NCBI GenBank assembly: GCA_004168015.1
Contig: SEYW01000014.1
Span: 1 to 64,000 of the forward strand
DNA length: 64,000 bases
Direction: 5' to 3'
Origin: Methylolobus aquaticus
Lineage (GTDB): Bacteria; Pseudomonadota; Gammaproteobacteria; Methylococcales; Methylococcaceae
A program made the position numbers and the translations under genes. A model generated the notes under the pieces. That model was given only the letters and a program-made list of their open reading frames with translations. It made no database searches and was not told the origin of the DNA. This document shows, in pieces, positions 15,047-24,888 of the stretch (the stretch's first letter is position 1; every line of letters starts with the position of its first letter).

Positions 15047-16579
15047 TCAGCGGCGCGCGTTGCCGCCCGCAAAAAGGCGGTAGGCGGGATTGACCGTCTC
15101 GTCCGCATAGGCGTAGCCGGTCGCGTCGAGGAACTCGCGGAATGCCCGGTGTTCCGCCTTGGGAACTTGCAGGCCCATCAGCACGCGGCCGTAAGCCGCG
15201 CCGTGGTTGCGGTAATGGAACAGGCTGATGTTCCAGCGCCCGCTCAGCAATGACAGGAAGTTCAACAGCGCGCCGGGCCGCTCGGGGAATTCGAAGCGGT
15301 AGATCACTTCATTCAGCAGGCGCGGCGCGTGTCCGCCGACCATGTACCGGATATGCTCGACGGCCAGTTCGTTGTCGGTCATGTCGGTCACCGCGAAGCC
15401 CCGGGCGCGCAGTTCGTCGATGAGTCGTTCGCGGTCGCCGCCGCTGGGCGCGATCGCGATGCCGGCGAAGACGTGGGCCTCGTGCTCGTCGAAATAGCGG
15501 TAGTTGAATTCTGTGACGCTACGGCGGCCCAGGGTGCTGCAGAAATCGAGGAAGCTGCCGGGCCGCTCGGGGATCGTGACGGCAAGCAGCATCTCGCGGC
15601 GCTCGCCGACCTGGGCGCGTTCGGCCACGTGGCGCAGCCGGTCGAAGTTGATATTCGCGCCGCTCTCGATCGCGATCAGTGTCTGATCGCGGAGTCCCGT
15701 CTGTTCCGCGTACTTCTTCAGCCCGGCGATGCCCAGCGCGCCGGCCGGTTCGGCAATCGAGCGCGTATCGTCGAAGATGTCCTTGATCGCGGCGCAGATC
15801 TCATCGGTCGTGACCGTGATGACGTCATCGACGCAGTACTGGGCGACGTGGAAGGTTTCCTTGCCGATCTGCCGCACGGCGACGCCGTCGGCGAACAGAC
15901 CGACCTGCTTCAACATGACGCGACGGCGCGCCTTCATCGCGCGGTGCAGGCAGTCAGCATCCTCGGGTTCGACGCCGATGATGCGCGTGTCGGGCCGGAC
16001 GAATTTCACATAGGCCGCGATGCCGGCGATCAGACCCCCGCCGCCGACCGGTACGAAGATCGCGTGGATGTCGCCGGGATGCTGGCGCAGGATCTCCATG
16101 CCGACCGTGCCTTGCCCTGCGATCACGTCGGGATCGTCGTAGGGATGGACGAAGGTCAGACGGTCGCGCTCGGCGAGTTGCAAGGCGTGTTCGCAGGCTT
16201 CGTCGTAGGCGTCGCCGAAGAGCAGGGTCTCGGCGCCATGGCTCCGCACCGCGGCGATCTTGATCCCCGGCGTGGTGCAGGGCATCACGATCCGCGCGCG
16301 AATGCCGAGCTTGCGCGCGGCCAGTGCAACACCCTGCGCGTGGTTGCCGGCCGAGGCGGCGATCACGCCGGCTGCCCGGGCGTCCGGATCGAGCTGCGCC
16401 ATCTTGTTGTAGGCGCCGCGCAGCTTGAACGAGAAGACCGCCTGTAGGTCCTCGCGTTTGATCAGCACCCGGTTGCCGTAGCGTTCGGACAGCGCCGGCG
16501 CGGGATCCAGCGGCGACTCGACGGCAACCTCGTAGACGCGCGCGCGCAGGATGCGCTCGATGTAGGGTTGCAGATTCAT
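15047..16579 (-). CDS. ilvA: Threonine ammonia-lyase, biosynthetic
   Basis: Converts L-threonine to 2-oxobutanoate and ammonia, the first step of isoleucine synthesis. At 510 residues it has the full biosynthetic form: an N-terminal PLP-dependent catalytic domain (about 1-320) with the Schiff-base lysine in [11 protein letters not shown] (Lys52) and the phosphate-binding loop [12 protein letters not shown], then two ACT-like regulatory domains (about 335-410 and 430-500, ERPGSFLDF and ERPGALLNF). Those two domains point to isoleucine/valine feedback control rather than the short catabolic enzyme. It is divergent from rpiA, an arrangement common in gammaproteobacteria. Confidence 0.96.
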   Translation of the reverse strand: MNLQPYIERILRARVYEVAVESPLDPAPALSERYGNRVLIKREDLQAVFSFKLRGAYNKMAQLDPDARAAGVIAASAGNHAQGVALAARKLGIRARIVMPCTTPGIKIAAVRSHGAETLLFGDAYDEACEHALQLAERDRLTFVHPYDDPDVIAGQGTVGMEILRQHPGDIHAIFVPVGGGGLIAGIAAYVKFVRPDTRIIGVEPEDADCLHRAMKARRRVMLKQVGLFADGVAVRQIGKETFHVAQYCVDDVITVTTDEICAAIKDIFDDTRSIAEPAGALGIAGLKKYAEQTGLRDQTLIAIESGANINFDRLRHVAERAQVGERREMLLAVTIPERPGSFLDFCSTLGRRSVTEFNYRYFDEHEAHVFAGIAIAPSGGDRERLIDELRARGFAVTDMTDNELAVEHIRYMVGGHAPRLLNEVIYRFEFPERPGALLNFLSLLSGRWNISLFHYRNHGAAYGRVLMGLQVPKAEHRAFREFLDATGYAYADETVNPAYRLFAGGNARR

Positions 16580-16629
16580 CGCGGCCGGCGGCCGCCGTCG
16601 ATCATGAAGTGTGGCGTTCGGGTCGCCAC

Positions 16630-16659
16630 ATGACAGTTAGGGGCTCTACCAAGTATGAT
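16630..16659 (+). promoter_or_regulatory. Sigma70-type promoter for rpiA
   Basis: ATGACA (16630-16635) and TATGAT (16654-16659), each five of six to consensus, are 18 bases apart. A start near 16666 would give a leader of about 33 bases with AAAGGA before the rpiA ATG. Confidence 0.55.
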
Positions 16660-16698
16660 CTTGCGCGATTCATACCAGTCCAACCAAAGGATGCACAC

Positions 16699-17355
16699 AT
16701 GACGCCCGATGAACTCAAGAGAAAGGTCGCTGAAGCCGTAGTCGATTACGTCAAGGACATTCCCGTCATTGGCGTCGGCACCGGTTCCACGGTCAACCAT
16801 TTTATTGAACTGATGGCCGGCTTCAAAGGCAAGATCGACGGCGCCGTGTCCAGCTCCGAGGGGACCAGCGCGCGGCTCAAGCAGGCCGGCATTCCGGTGC
16901 TCGACCTGAACGACGTCGGCACGCTGGAGATCTACATCGACGGCGCGGACGAAATCAATCCGGCGATGCAGATGATCAAGGGCGGCGGTGCCGCGCTGAC
17001 GCGCGAGAAGATCGTCGCGGCCGCCAGCAAGAAATTCATCTGCATCGCCGACGAGAGCAAGCAGGTGGACGTGCTCGGCAAGTTCCCGCTGCCGATCGAA
17101 GTCATCCCGATGGCGCGCAGCTACGTCGCGCGGCAGATGGTTGCGATGGGCGGCCGTCCGGTCTGGCGCGAGAACTGCGTGACCGACAACGGCAACCAGA
17201 TCATCGACGTGCACGGCCTCAACCTCGTCGATCCGCTGTCGATGGAGAAGGCGATCAACGACATCCCCGGAGTGGTCTGCGTCGGCATCTTTGCGCTGCA
17301 GCCCGCCCACATGGCGCTGCTCGGCACGCCGAGCGGAGTCAAGGTCATCGGCTGA
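16699..17355 (+). CDS. rpiA: Ribose-5-phosphate isomerase A
   Basis: Interconverts ribose 5-phosphate and ribulose 5-phosphate in the pentose phosphate pathway. The 218-residue protein has the family signatures [12 protein letters not shown] near the N-terminus, DGADEIN with the catalytic Asp, and [13 protein letters not shown]. The ATG at 16699 is chosen because AAAGGA lies seven bases upstream and homology starts at [15 protein letters not shown]; the frame is open further upstream to 16609 but that part is not RpiA-like. It has its own promoter and is divergent from ilvA. Confidence 0.96.
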   Translation: MTPDELKRKVAEAVVDYVKDIPVIGVGTGSTVNHFIELMAGFKGKIDGAVSSSEGTSARLKQAGIPVLDLNDVGTLEIYIDGADEINPAMQMIKGGGAALTREKIVAAASKKFICIADESKQVDVLGKFPLPIEVIPMARSYVARQMVAMGGRPVWRENCVTDNGNQIIDVHGLNLVDPLSMEKAINDIPGVVCVGIFALQPAHMALLGTPSGVKVIG

Positions 17356-17425
17356 CCCTGCCTCTGCGAGGTCGTCCTCACCGGTCGTGCCGCACCCGCG
17401 GCGCGGCGCGGCCGGACCACTCCCC

Positions 17426-17881
17426 TCAGCGTGACCGTCGCGGGTCGTGCAGGTGGAGCCGCTCCGCGTACTCCAGCACCCGCAACTGCGCGAGCGCCTT
17501 GACCAGTTGCAACTGTGCTTCGTCGCGATCCTTGAACAGTGGATTACGCTTCAGGATCGACTCCGCACGCCTCTTCGCCGCCAACGCCGCGGTTTCGTCT
17601 ATCTCCTCCGAGCGCAGCATCTGATCCGCCAGCACGGTCACGGCCGTGCGCTGCACTTCCATGAATCCGCCCGACACGAAGTAGACCTCTTCGTGGCCTT
17701 GTTCCGTTTGCAGCCGAACTGCCCCCGGTTTCAATCGGGTCAGCAGCGGCGCATGCCCATACAGAATGCATACCTCGCCCAGGGCAGCAGGCGCCACGAG
17801 CTTGGTACAGGGGCCGGAATAGATCAGGCGGGCTACATCGGCGATTTCGACGTCGACACAACGGCCGGGCGACTGGCTCAT
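17426..17881 (-). CDS. F1 ATP synthase epsilon subunit-like protein, orphan
   Basis: A 151-residue protein with the two parts of bacterial F1 epsilon subunits: an N-terminal beta-sandwich (DVEIADVARLIYSG, HAPLLTRLKPG, FVSGGFMEVQ) and a C-terminal helical hairpin rich in Glu/Lys/Ala (EIDETAALAAKRRAE). In F1Fo the subunit couples gamma rotation and inhibits ATP hydrolysis. No other atp gene is in the window. Its ATG overlaps the stop of the upstream cytidylate kinase-like gene in an ATGA, so the two are probably translationally coupled. The N-terminus diverges from normal AtpC, which usually begins with a hydrophobic strand. It may be a duplicated epsilon subunit for an alternative ATPase or a regulatory protein reusing the fold. 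Confidence 0.8.
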   Translation of the reverse strand: MSQSPGRCVDVEIADVARLIYSGPCTKLVAPAALGEVCILYGHAPLLTRLKPGAVRLQTEQGHEEVYFVSGGFMEVQRTAVTVLADQMLRSEEIDETAALAAKRRAESILKRNPLFKDRDEAQLQLVKALAQLRVLEYAERLHLHDPRRSR

Positions 17882-18600
17882 TTAGTGGCCGCTGCCTCGA
17901 ACAGATGATAGCCGGCGGCGCGCAGCGCCATCAGGATGACCGGGGCCGCCTGTTCCGGCGGAATCTGGTCGGTGTTCAAGACCAGATCGAAGTTTTCGGC
18001 ATTGTTGAGCGACACCTGGCGGTCGTGGTCCCCGAACAGCTTCTTGATCGACTGGTGCCGCTGCGAGTTGACTTCGAGTACCTGCTTTTCGGCCGCGCGG
18101 CGGCTGGCTCCGGTTTCGGCCATCACCCGCTGGACACAGGTTTCGAGTGGAGCGATCACGCGAATACGGAACGCTTTTTCGCCATTCAGGATCAGATGCG
18201 CTCCGCGACCGATAAGAATGGCGTCCTTTTTGGCCAGATCCTTCACGACGTCGTAGAGGTACTTTCGGTAGAGTGCGATATGGTTTGCGGCGCCGGTCAG
18301 CGTGCTGAAGATCGCGGCCGTGATGCCGGACGTCACCTGCTCGTCATGCAGTTCAACATGAAACTCGGAGGTTTTCGACCGCTCCGCGATCAAACGGAGA
18401 ATTTCACGGTCGTAGAGCGGGATGCCGAGGCATTCCGACAAGGCATTGCCGATGAGTTCGCCGCCGGCCCCGAAATCGCGCGAGATCGTGATGACGACGT
18501 GTGCGTGGTGCGGGTGCGCGGCATCGCCGCGGTAGTGATTGGCTTCGTATTCCTTTGCGAGGATCGCCTTCAGGAAGGCGTAGCAGTCGGTATTCGGCAT
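17878..18600 (-). CDS. Cytidylate kinase-like family protein
   Basis: Belongs to the Cytidylate_kin2 group of P-loop kinases, whose substrate is generally unproven. The loop ISRDFGAGGELIG (about 40-52) takes the place of a Walker A motif, as in this group. LIGRGAHLIL and a LID-like stretch RVMAETGASRRAAEK follow. The length is 240 residues from the ATG at 18600, chosen because GGGAGAAATCGT precedes it; an upstream GTG in frame at 18690 lacks support. It is the first gene of a two-gene unit with the epsilon-like protein. Some members regulate or modify proteins rather than CMP, so a nucleotide-kinase role should not be assumed. Confidence 0.8.
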   Translation of the reverse strand: MPNTDCYAFLKAILAKEYEANHYRGDAAHPHHAHVVITISRDFGAGGELIGNALSECLGIPLYDREILRLIAERSKTSEFHVELHDEQVTSGITAAIFSTLTGAANHIALYRKYLYDVVKDLAKKDAILIGRGAHLILNGEKAFRIRVIAPLETCVQRVMAETGASRRAAEKQVLEVNSQRHQSIKKLFGDHDRQVSLNNAENFDLVLNTDQIPPEQAAPVILMALRAAGYHLFEAAATK

Positions 18601-18856
18601 ACGATTTCTCCCGCGAGAATCGGGATGGCGTAGGTACTTGAGCCCCAGCCCGATAGGCTGCGCTTCCGACCGTCGCTCCGAGGGCGACACATCCGTGCCA
18701 TTTCGAGGATGTCTTGCACGCGGCCCGAAGGCTACATGCGGGTCTCATTATGGACGAAGGACCCAGGCTCCGCTATCCCCCGGGCCCATCGCCATCGATT
18801 CGGGGGAGGTTCCGCGCCGCGTGTTCGGGAACCCCCGGAAGGCGCCCGTTGCGGGA

Positions 18857-19054
18857 TCAGTCCGCGGGTTTCCGGTCGGCGGCCCGACTCTTGTCGGCCA
18901 GGCTGCGGTCGAGGGACCAATTGATGATGAAGCCCAGCGTGAAGGCGAGGAGGGCGCCGAACATCAACGGACCGGCGAACGGAATCTCATGTGGGTCGTT
19001 CAGCTTGAAGCCGATCAATGTCGACAACCAGTCCAGGATCAAGCCCATCGTCAT
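18857..19054 (-). CDS. Small membrane protein
   Basis: A 65-residue protein with one or two hydrophobic segments: GLILDWLSTLIGF near the start and MFGALLAFTLGFIINWSL at 31-48. A charged C-terminal tail rich in Arg/Lys/Asp follows. It resembles the many short inner-membrane proteins of unknown role in proteobacteria. The composition fits real coding sequence and it stands between the Crp/Fnr gene and the kinase-epsilon pair on the same strand. Confidence 0.55.
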   Translation of the reverse strand: MTMGLILDWLSTLIGFKLNDPHEIPFAGPLMFGALLAFTLGFIINWSLDRSLADKSRAADRKPAD

Positions 19055-19115
19055 GTCTCCGAGATGAAAAGTGCACCGGGTGGCTACCGCGCGGGTGTTC
19101 CGCGCGGAGCCGTCG

Positions 19116-19135
19116 ACACGGCTTTCGGGCCGTGT
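19116..19135. terminator. Hairpin downstream of the Crp/Fnr gene
   Basis: ACACGGC and GCCGTGT pair perfectly around a TTTCGG loop. It lies between the end of the Crp/Fnr gene and the next minus-strand gene. There is no T run on the minus strand, so termination is uncertain. Confidence 0.35.
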
Positions 19136-19194
19136 TGAGCGGGATAGTGCACCGGTCCACTCGGGATTTCAGTGATCGAGTCACAATGGGGCCG

Positions 19195-19860
19195 TCAGGG
19201 CAACTGGAGGGACGCGCGGAGAGCCGTGGCATCGCGTACTTCGATGGAGCCGCGGCCCAGTCGGATCCAGCCCTGGTGCTCCAGACGTTTGAGGTGGCGG
19301 GATATCACTTCGCGTGCGGTTCCCAACTCGTCGGCGAGTTCCTGATGGGTTCGCGTCACGCGCATCTGGCCGTCGGCCAACAGGGTCTGCACCAGCCGCT
19401 CGCCGATGTCGCCGAACACGACGTCCGATAGGCGACCCATGACCGCCGCAAGGCTGGCGGCGAAACTGCGGAATACATGGCAGCGCAGTGCGGGCGACTG
19501 GTCGATGGCCTCGCGGAACGTGTCGCGCGGCATCAGGAGTGCGGTGGTCGCGGCCTGCGCGACGCCTTCGGCCGGATACAAGGTGTCGCTGAGCAGACAG
19601 GAAGTCGTCAGGACGCAGGAGCCGCCCGGTCCGACGTGATACAGCACGATCTGACGGCCGAGTTCCGACAGCACTTGGCAGCGAATCGCCCCTTCGGTCA
19701 CGAAGGCGTACCCGCGGCATGGCGAACCGGGATAGAACACCTGCTGGCCCGCCCTGAGCTGTATGAGGGTCGTTCGCTGTAGTGCCCTTTCGAGCGGTGG
19801 ATCCGGCCGTTCGAACAGGGCCGGAAAGCGCGCGATGAGGAGTTCTCGGTGATCTGGCAT
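19195..19860 (-). CDS. Crp/Fnr family transcriptional regulator
   Basis: A 221-residue regulator with an N-terminal cyclic-nucleotide-binding-like beta-roll (about 15-120, QVFYPGSPCRGYAFVTEG), a dimerisation helix and a C-terminal winged HTH. The recognition part is TRTHQELADELGTAREVISRHLKRLE. Several Cys residues are present in the sensor domain (C38, C57, C72, C78 region), but not in the N-terminal FNR pattern, so an oxygen-sensing cluster cannot be claimed. The cAMP-binding Arg/Ser pair is also not evident. The ATG at 19860 is supported by GGAGG close upstream; seven extra codons are open before it. The gene appears monocistronic and its target is unknown. Confidence 0.9.
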   Translation of the reverse strand: MPDHRELLIARFPALFERPDPPLERALQRTTLIQLRAGQQVFYPGSPCRGYAFVTEGAIRCQVLSELGRQIVLYHVGPGGSCVLTTSCLLSDTLYPAEGVAQAATTALLMPRDTFREAIDQSPALRCHVFRSFAASLAAVMGRLSDVVFGDIGERLVQTLLADGQMRVTRTHQELADELGTAREVISRHLKRLEHQGWIRLGRGSIEVRDATALRASLQLP

Positions 19861-19949
19861 AAGGCCTCCGGGGGCGTCCACCTACGCCGGTTGTCGGGTC
19901 TGGGGCTTTGCGCCATGCGTCCGGCCTGCAGTGGCCGGCTGCTTCCGAG

Positions 19950-20558
19950 CTAGCCTCCTGGCTTGAGTTGCGCGACCAGCGCGCGCAACGCCTGTCCACG
20001 ATGGCTCAGAGCGTTTTTTTCGGTCGCATCCAGTTCCGCCGCGGTCCGTCCGGATCCGTCGACGAGGAACACCGGATCATAGCCGAAGCCCGAGTCGCCG
20101 CGTGCCGCGGTCGCGATGTGCCCTTCCCAACGACCGTGGGCGATCAGCGGGCTGGGATCGCGGGCATGCCGCAGCAGTACGATCACGCAGTGGAAGCGGG
20201 CGGAGCGCTGGTCTTCGGGTACCGGGGCCATCGCCGCCAGCAACTTCTCGACGTTGTCGTGATCGGACGCTTGCCGCCCGGCATAGTAGGCGGAGTCCAC
20301 GCCCGGAGCGCCGCCCAGGGCATCGACGGCCAGGCCGGAATCGTCGGCGATCGCGGGCAGGCCGCTCTGTTCAGCGGCGTGCCGGGCCTTTAGAATCGCG
20401 TTTTCGATGAAGGTCAGGCCGGTTTCCTCCGCCTCGGCGACGCGGAATTCGGACTGGGGAACGATTTCGTAGCCCGTGCCGGACAGCAGTGCGCACAGTT
20501 CGCGGATCTTGCCGGCGTTGTTGCTGGCGAGCACCAGGCGCGACCCGCTGACGCTCAT
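19950..20558 (-). CDS. rdgB: RdgB/HAM1 family XTP/dITP pyrophosphatase
   Basis: Hydrolyses non-canonical purine triphosphates such as dITP and XTP to monophosphates, keeping deaminated bases out of DNA and RNA. The protein has 202 residues. The start [17 protein letters not shown] carries the triphosphate-binding loop. [17 protein letters not shown] and [13 protein letters not shown] hold the metal-binding acidic residues, and [11 protein letters not shown] and [10 protein letters not shown] complete the family pattern. It lies just downstream of rph on the same strand, a usual gammaproteobacterial pairing. Confidence 0.95.
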   Translation of the reverse strand: MSVSGSRLVLASNNAGKIRELCALLSGTGYEIVPQSEFRVAEAEETGLTFIENAILKARHAAEQSGLPAIADDSGLAVDALGGAPGVDSAYYAGRQASDHDNVEKLLAAMAPVPEDQRSARFHCVIVLLRHARDPSPLIAHGRWEGHIATAARGDSGFGYDPVFLVDGSGRTAAELDATEKNALSHRGQALRALVAQLKPGG

Positions 20559-20646
20559 GACCGGCCTCCCGGCGCTTCGCCGGCCACCGTGCCCAGCACC
20601 CGGATTGCCGCACGCTGACGGCCTGTTGACGGAGGGGAGGCCGGCA

Positions 20647-21387
20647 TCAGCTCTTCGTCGGCGATACTTTGCTGGCGGCTATCGCTTCCAACTGGTGTTG
20701 CATCAGTTCCCGAATGCCGCTGTTCGCAAGATCGAGCATCGCGTCGAGTTCGTCACGGCGGAAGGCGTGGCCTTCGGCCGTGCCCTGCACCTCGACGAAG
20801 GCGCCGGCATCGTTCATGACGACGTTCATGTCCGTTTCGGCATCGCAGTCTTCGGCATAATCGAGATCGAGAACCGGGATGCCCCGATGGATACCGACCG
20901 ACACCGAGGCGATCTGCCCATGCACCGGATTGATCCGCAGCTTGCGTACTTCCATCAGGCGCTGAACCGCGACCACCAGCGCGACATAGCCGCCGGTAAT
21001 CGAGGCCGTCCGGGTGCCGCCGTCCGCCTGGATCACGTCGCAGTCGATGGTCACGGTGCGTTCCCCCAGCGCTTCGAGATTCATCGCGGCCCGCAGCGAA
21101 CGTCCGATCAGGCGCTGAATCTCCATGGTCCGGCCGCCCTGTTTGCCGCGTGAGGCCTCGCGGCCCGAGCGCTCGTGGGTGGCGCGCGGCAACATGCCGT
21201 ACTCGGCCGTGATCCAGCCGCTGCCTTTCCCCTTCATGAAAGACGGGACGCGTTCTTCGATACTCGCGGTGCAGATGACGCGGGTGTCCCCGAATTCGAC
21301 CAGCACCGAGCCTTCGGCGTGCTTCGTGAAATGGGGAGTGATCCGGATGGCCCGGAGCTGGCCCGGTTCTCGTCCACTGGGTCGCAT
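20647..21387 (-). CDS. rph: Ribonuclease PH
   Basis: A phosphorolytic 3'-5' exoribonuclease that trims tRNA 3' ends. The 246-residue protein begins [12 protein letters not shown], the usual RNase PH start; five further codons are open upstream but are not family-like. [15 protein letters not shown], the [21 protein letters not shown] core with substrate-contacting Arg residues, and the later [15 protein letters not shown] and [16 protein letters not shown] acidic motifs are all present. The protein therefore looks catalytically intact. rdgB follows 88 bases downstream. Confidence 0.96.
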   Translation of the reverse strand: MRPSGREPGQLRAIRITPHFTKHAEGSVLVEFGDTRVICTASIEERVPSFMKGKGSGWITAEYGMLPRATHERSGREASRGKQGGRTMEIQRLIGRSLRAAMNLEALGERTVTIDCDVIQADGGTRTASITGGYVALVVAVQRLMEVRKLRINPVHGQIASVSVGIHRGIPVLDLDYAEDCDAETDMNVVMNDAGAFVEVQGTAEGHAFRRDELDAMLDLANSGIRELMQHQLEAIAASKVSPTKS

Positions 21388-21483
21388 GAAGTGCCCTCTC
21401 AAGCAAAGCGCTCCAGTCTACCCTAATCGATGCGTCCGTCCCAAACACGCGGGGTTCTCACTTTCCGGCGAGAGGGGCTGCGG

Positions 21484-23874
21484 ATGAGTCGTTCGATGCG
21501 TCGAGTGGTGGGATGGCTGCTGTGGACGCCAGCGGTGCTGCTGCTTCTAGGCGCCACGCTCGCGCTCGTGTGGCTGTACCGCTCGCTGCCCGGAGCCGAC
21601 GGCCGTGTCGTACTGGCGGGTCTGGAGCGAGAGGTTGCGGTCACGCAGGACGGCTTGGCGGTGCCGGTGATTCGTGCCGGCAGCCGGGTCGATGCCTACC
21701 GCGCGCTTGGCTACCTGCACGCGCGCGACCGGCTGTTCCAGATGGATCTAGCCCGCCGCAAGAGCGCCGGCGAACTAGCGGAGATCCTCGGGGACAAACT
21801 GCTGGCGACCGACCGCCGGCAGCGGGTCTATCAGGCGCGGCAGGCCGCCCGCACGGCGGCAGCGGCGCTGCCGCCGGAGCAGCGCACCGTGCTGGAAGCC
21901 TACGCGGAAGGCGTCAACGCGTTGATGGCATCGCTGCGGGCCTGGCCGCCCGAGATCGAACTGCTCGGTTACCGGCCGGGGCCGTGGCGTGCGGAGGACA
22001 GCCTGCTCGTCGCCTTCGGGATGTTCCAGACCCTGACCACGCAGGAACAGGACGAGCGCATGCTGACAGTGATGCAGCGGGAACTGCCACCCGAGGTGTT
22101 TGCCTTCCTGACACCGGATGCCGACGAGTACGGCCGGCCCCTGGTTGGGGGCAGCGAGCCGCGCCGGCCGGCGCAGCCCATTCCGCTGGCAGCCCTGGCG
22201 ACACTGATCGGCGAGCGATCCGCACAGCCGCTGCATGTCGCCGTGGATGCCGATGGCCTTGTCGCCGGTTCCAACCAGTGGGCCGTCGGCGGGCGCAAGA
22301 CCCGCGATGGGCGCGCCATGGTCGCCAATGACATGCATCTGGCGCTGGGCTTGCCAAATACCTGGTATCGGGCCGAACTGCACTACGGCGCAGCCCGCCT
22401 GGCAGGCGTCACGCTGCCGGGTTTGCCGCTGCTCATCGCCGGCAGCAACGGTGCGGTCGCCTGGGGTTTCACGAACGTCGATGCCGATGTCATGGACCTG
22501 GTGCGGATCGAGACGGACCCGGCCGATCCGGACACGTACCGAACGCCCGCGGGTCCGGTTCGATTCGACACGCACACCGAGACCATTCAGGTTCGGGGCG
22601 CGGAGGCGCTGACGGTCGATCTGCGTCGGACCATCTGGGGACCGATATTGCCCGACCCTCTGCTCGGTGCAGCCGTGGCCTTGCGTTGGACCGCGCTGCA
22701 GCCCCAGGCGATGAACCTCGGTCTCCTTGAAATGGACGGGGCGATGACACTGGAGCGAGCGATGGCCGTCATGAATCGCTGCGGCATCCCGCCCCAGAAC
22801 GTCGTGCTGGCCGACAGCGAAGGGCGCATCGCGTGGACCTATGCCGGCGTGTTTCCCAAGCGCCGGGGTTTTGACGGACTCGTGGCCCGCAGCTGGGCGG
22901 ACGGGGCTGTCGGATGGGAAGGGTTTCTTCCGCCCGAAGCCCTGCCGCGGCTGATCGACCCGGTCGACGGGTATATCGCGACGGCCAACAACCGGACGCT
23001 GGGCCGCGAGTATCCGCATCTGATCGGTCACAATTTTTCCCATGGCTTCCGGGCGTTCCGTATCGCGCAGCGGCTTGCCGCGATGGAGGCGATGGAGGAA
23101 GCCGATCTGTTGCAACTGCAGTTGGACACCGGCAGCGAGTTTTTCGAGTTCTACCGCCGGCTCGTCCTTGAACTGACCGCGACGCCGTCGCCTGGAGGTG
23201 GCAGTGAACTGGCCGACGCGCGCCGCAGCGTCGAAGCCTGGGACGGTCGGATGGAGGCGGACAGTCGCGGTATCGCGCTATTGGTGCGCTTTCGGCAGCG
23301 TCTGGCGGCGACGGTCTTTGAGCCTTTTCTGCGCCGCTGCGCGCAGGCAGAGTCCGGTTTCGCCTATGCCTGGCGCGAAATGGAAACGCCGCTGCGGGCG
23401 TTGCTCCAGCAACGCCCGGAGGCCGCTCTGCCGGACCGGCGCCACGCCAGTTGGCGCGGGTTTCTGTCCGCCGAACTCGAGTCCATCGTCCGGCAGTTGC
23501 GGGCCGACTACGCGATCGACAGGGTGGACGAACTGACGTGGGGCCGGGTCAACGAGATCCACGTCCGCCATCCGTTCGGCCGGCTCATTGCACTGCTGTC
23601 GCCGTTCGTCGATATGCCGGTGTTCGGCAGTGCCGGCTGCTCCGGCTATTGTGTGCGCATCCTGAGCGGCGAGCACGGGGCCAGCGAACGCTTCGTCATC
23701 TCGCCGAACCATGCCGCGGACGGACTGTTCCACATGCCCGGAGGTCAATCCGGCCATCCCCTGTCCGCCCACTACCGGGATCAGCACCAGGCCTGGGTCG
23801 ACGGCGCGCCCCTGCCGTTCGAGGCGGGTGTTGCCGAACATGGGCTGACGCTCCTGCCCGCCGGCGCCGACTGA
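21484..23874 (+). CDS. Penicillin acylase family protein (Ntn hydrolase)
   Basis: A 796-residue precursor of the penicillin/acyl-homoserine-lactone acylase family. An N-terminal membrane or signal segment (WLLWTPAVLLLLGATLALVW) would send it to the periplasm. The family self-cleaves to alpha and beta chains before a nucleophilic Ser; here that is Ser263 in AGSNQWAVGG. The chain before it has the typical LGYLHARDRLFQMDLARR. The beta chain carries VANDMHL and YIATANNR with the supporting Asn. The start at 21484 follows GAGAGGGG and precedes the hydrophobic segment. Substrate class (beta-lactam side chains, AHL signals or other amides) cannot be set from sequence. It is divergent from rph and stands alone. 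Confidence 0.9.
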   Translation: MSRSMRRVVGWLLWTPAVLLLLGATLALVWLYRSLPGADGRVVLAGLEREVAVTQDGLAVPVIRAGSRVDAYRALGYLHARDRLFQMDLARRKSAGELAEILGDKLLATDRRQRVYQARQAARTAAAALPPEQRTVLEAYAEGVNALMASLRAWPPEIELLGYRPGPWRAEDSLLVAFGMFQTLTTQEQDERMLTVMQRELPPEVFAFLTPDADEYGRPLVGGSEPRRPAQPIPLAALATLIGERSAQPLHVAVDADGLVAGSNQWAVGGRKTRDGRAMVANDMHLALGLPNTWYRAELHYGAARLAGVTLPGLPLLIAGSNGAVAWGFTNVDADVMDLVRIETDPADPDTYRTPAGPVRFDTHTETIQVRGAEALTVDLRRTIWGPILPDPLLGAAVALRWTALQPQAMNLGLLEMDGAMTLERAMAVMNRCGIPPQNVVLADSEGRIAWTYAGVFPKRRGFDGLVARSWADGAVGWEGFLPPEALPRLIDPVDGYIATANNRTLGREYPHLIGHNFSHGFRAFRIAQRLAAMEAMEEADLLQLQLDTGSEFFEFYRRLVLELTATPSPGGGSELADARRSVEAWDGRMEADSRGIALLVRFRQRLAATVFEPFLRRCAQAESGFAYAWREMETPLRALLQQRPEAALPDRRHASWRGFLSAELESIVRQLRADYAIDRVDELTWGRVNEIHVRHPFGRLIALLSPFVDMPVFGSAGCSGYCVRILSGEHGASERFVISPNHAADGLFHMPGGQSGHPLSAHYRDQHQAWVDGAPLPFEAGVAEHGLTLLPAGAD

Positions 23875-23961
23875 CTCGGGGTGGTATCGATGGGGTTTCC
23901 TCGGCAGCCCGGTAGCCCTTAACATGGCGGATTGTCCAGCCAACAGGAATACCCGCGGAGT

Positions 23962-24831
23962 ATGTTGAGAAGCATGACGGCCTACGCCAGCCACGACAGT
24001 GTGCTGGAAGACTGGTCTCTGACCTGGGAACTGCGGTCAGTGAATCACCGGTTCCTAGATGTCTCGCTGCGCCTGCCGGATGCATTCCGCTTCCTCGAGT
24101 CGGATGTGCGGGCGCGGATCGGGGCCAGCCTGCGGCGCGGGCGCGTCGAATGCACGCTGATCTGGAAGAAGGCCGAGGGCACGGCGGGCGTCATCAGCCT
24201 GAACGCGGCGCGGCTCCGTGCCGTGCTGGATTCGGCCAAGGCAGTAGAGGAACAGGCCGGGCGGTCGCTGGCTCCGTTCAGCGCGCTGGATGTCCTGGGC
24301 TGGCCGGGCGTTCTGGAAGACCGGGCAGCCGATCGGGAGCGCCTGGGCGCTCTGGCCCTGGCCTCGCTGGACGAGGTTCTGGCGCAGGCCGTCACGGCGC
24401 GTGAACGGGAAGGCGAAAGTCTCGCCGCATTGCTGCGCGAGCGACTGCTGCAGATCGGCGAGTGTGTCGCTCGCGTGCGGGTGCGGATGCCGGAGGTGTT
24501 GCGGATGCAGCGCGAAAAGCTTCAGGCCAAGCTTGCCGAGGTGAGCGCGCGTCCCGACGCGGACCGCATGGAGCAGGAACTGGTGTACTGGGCCCAGAAG
24601 CTCGATGTCGCGGAGGAGATGGACCGGCTGTCGGCCCACGTCGAGGAGTTCCTGCGGTCGCTGGACACGGCGGAGTCGGTGGGGCGCCGTCTCGATTTCC
24701 TGTCCCAGGAAATGAACCGCGAGGCCAACACCCTCGGCTCCAAGTCGTCGGACATCGAAACGACGCGCGCCGCGATGGAGATCAAGGTGCTCATCGAACA
24801 GATACGCGAGCAGGTGCAGAATGTCGAGTGA
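23962..24831 (+). CDS. YicC family endoribonuclease-like protein
   Basis: A 289-residue member of the YicC/YloC family, conserved next to gmk or rph and linked to RNA turnover. The N-terminal part begins MLRSMTAYAS and includes WELRSVNHRFLDVSLRLP. The C-terminal DUF1732 part ends with FLSQEMNREANTLGSKSSD and a helical tail (EIKVLIEQIREQVQNVE). The start at 23962 is chosen because family members begin M-x-R-S-M-T. gmk begins 57 bases downstream on the same strand. Confidence 0.93.
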   Translation: MLRSMTAYASHDSVLEDWSLTWELRSVNHRFLDVSLRLPDAFRFLESDVRARIGASLRRGRVECTLIWKKAEGTAGVISLNAARLRAVLDSAKAVEEQAGRSLAPFSALDVLGWPGVLEDRAADRERLGALALASLDEVLAQAVTAREREGESLAALLRERLLQIGECVARVRVRMPEVLRMQREKLQAKLAEVSARPDADRMEQELVYWAQKLDVAEEMDRLSAHVEEFLRSLDTAESVGRRLDFLSQEMNREANTLGSKSSDIETTRAAMEIKVLIEQIREQVQNVE

Positions 24832-24888
24832 GGTCGCGGGAAGGGTGCGGGGCCGTGGCGGTTTGCCGCACGTGGCGGAGCGCGGGCC

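Noticed and set aside
15329-16447. A 372-codon plus-strand open frame opposite ilvA
   Set aside because: It is antisense to a clear IlvA. The Asp/Gly/Arg-rich composition is that of a shadow frame in GC-rich DNA.
18601-18856. Short overlapping frames between the kinase-like gene and the small membrane protein
   Set aside because: Each overlaps others on both strands and shows only Arg/Pro/Gly-rich translation; no ribosome-binding site or motif.
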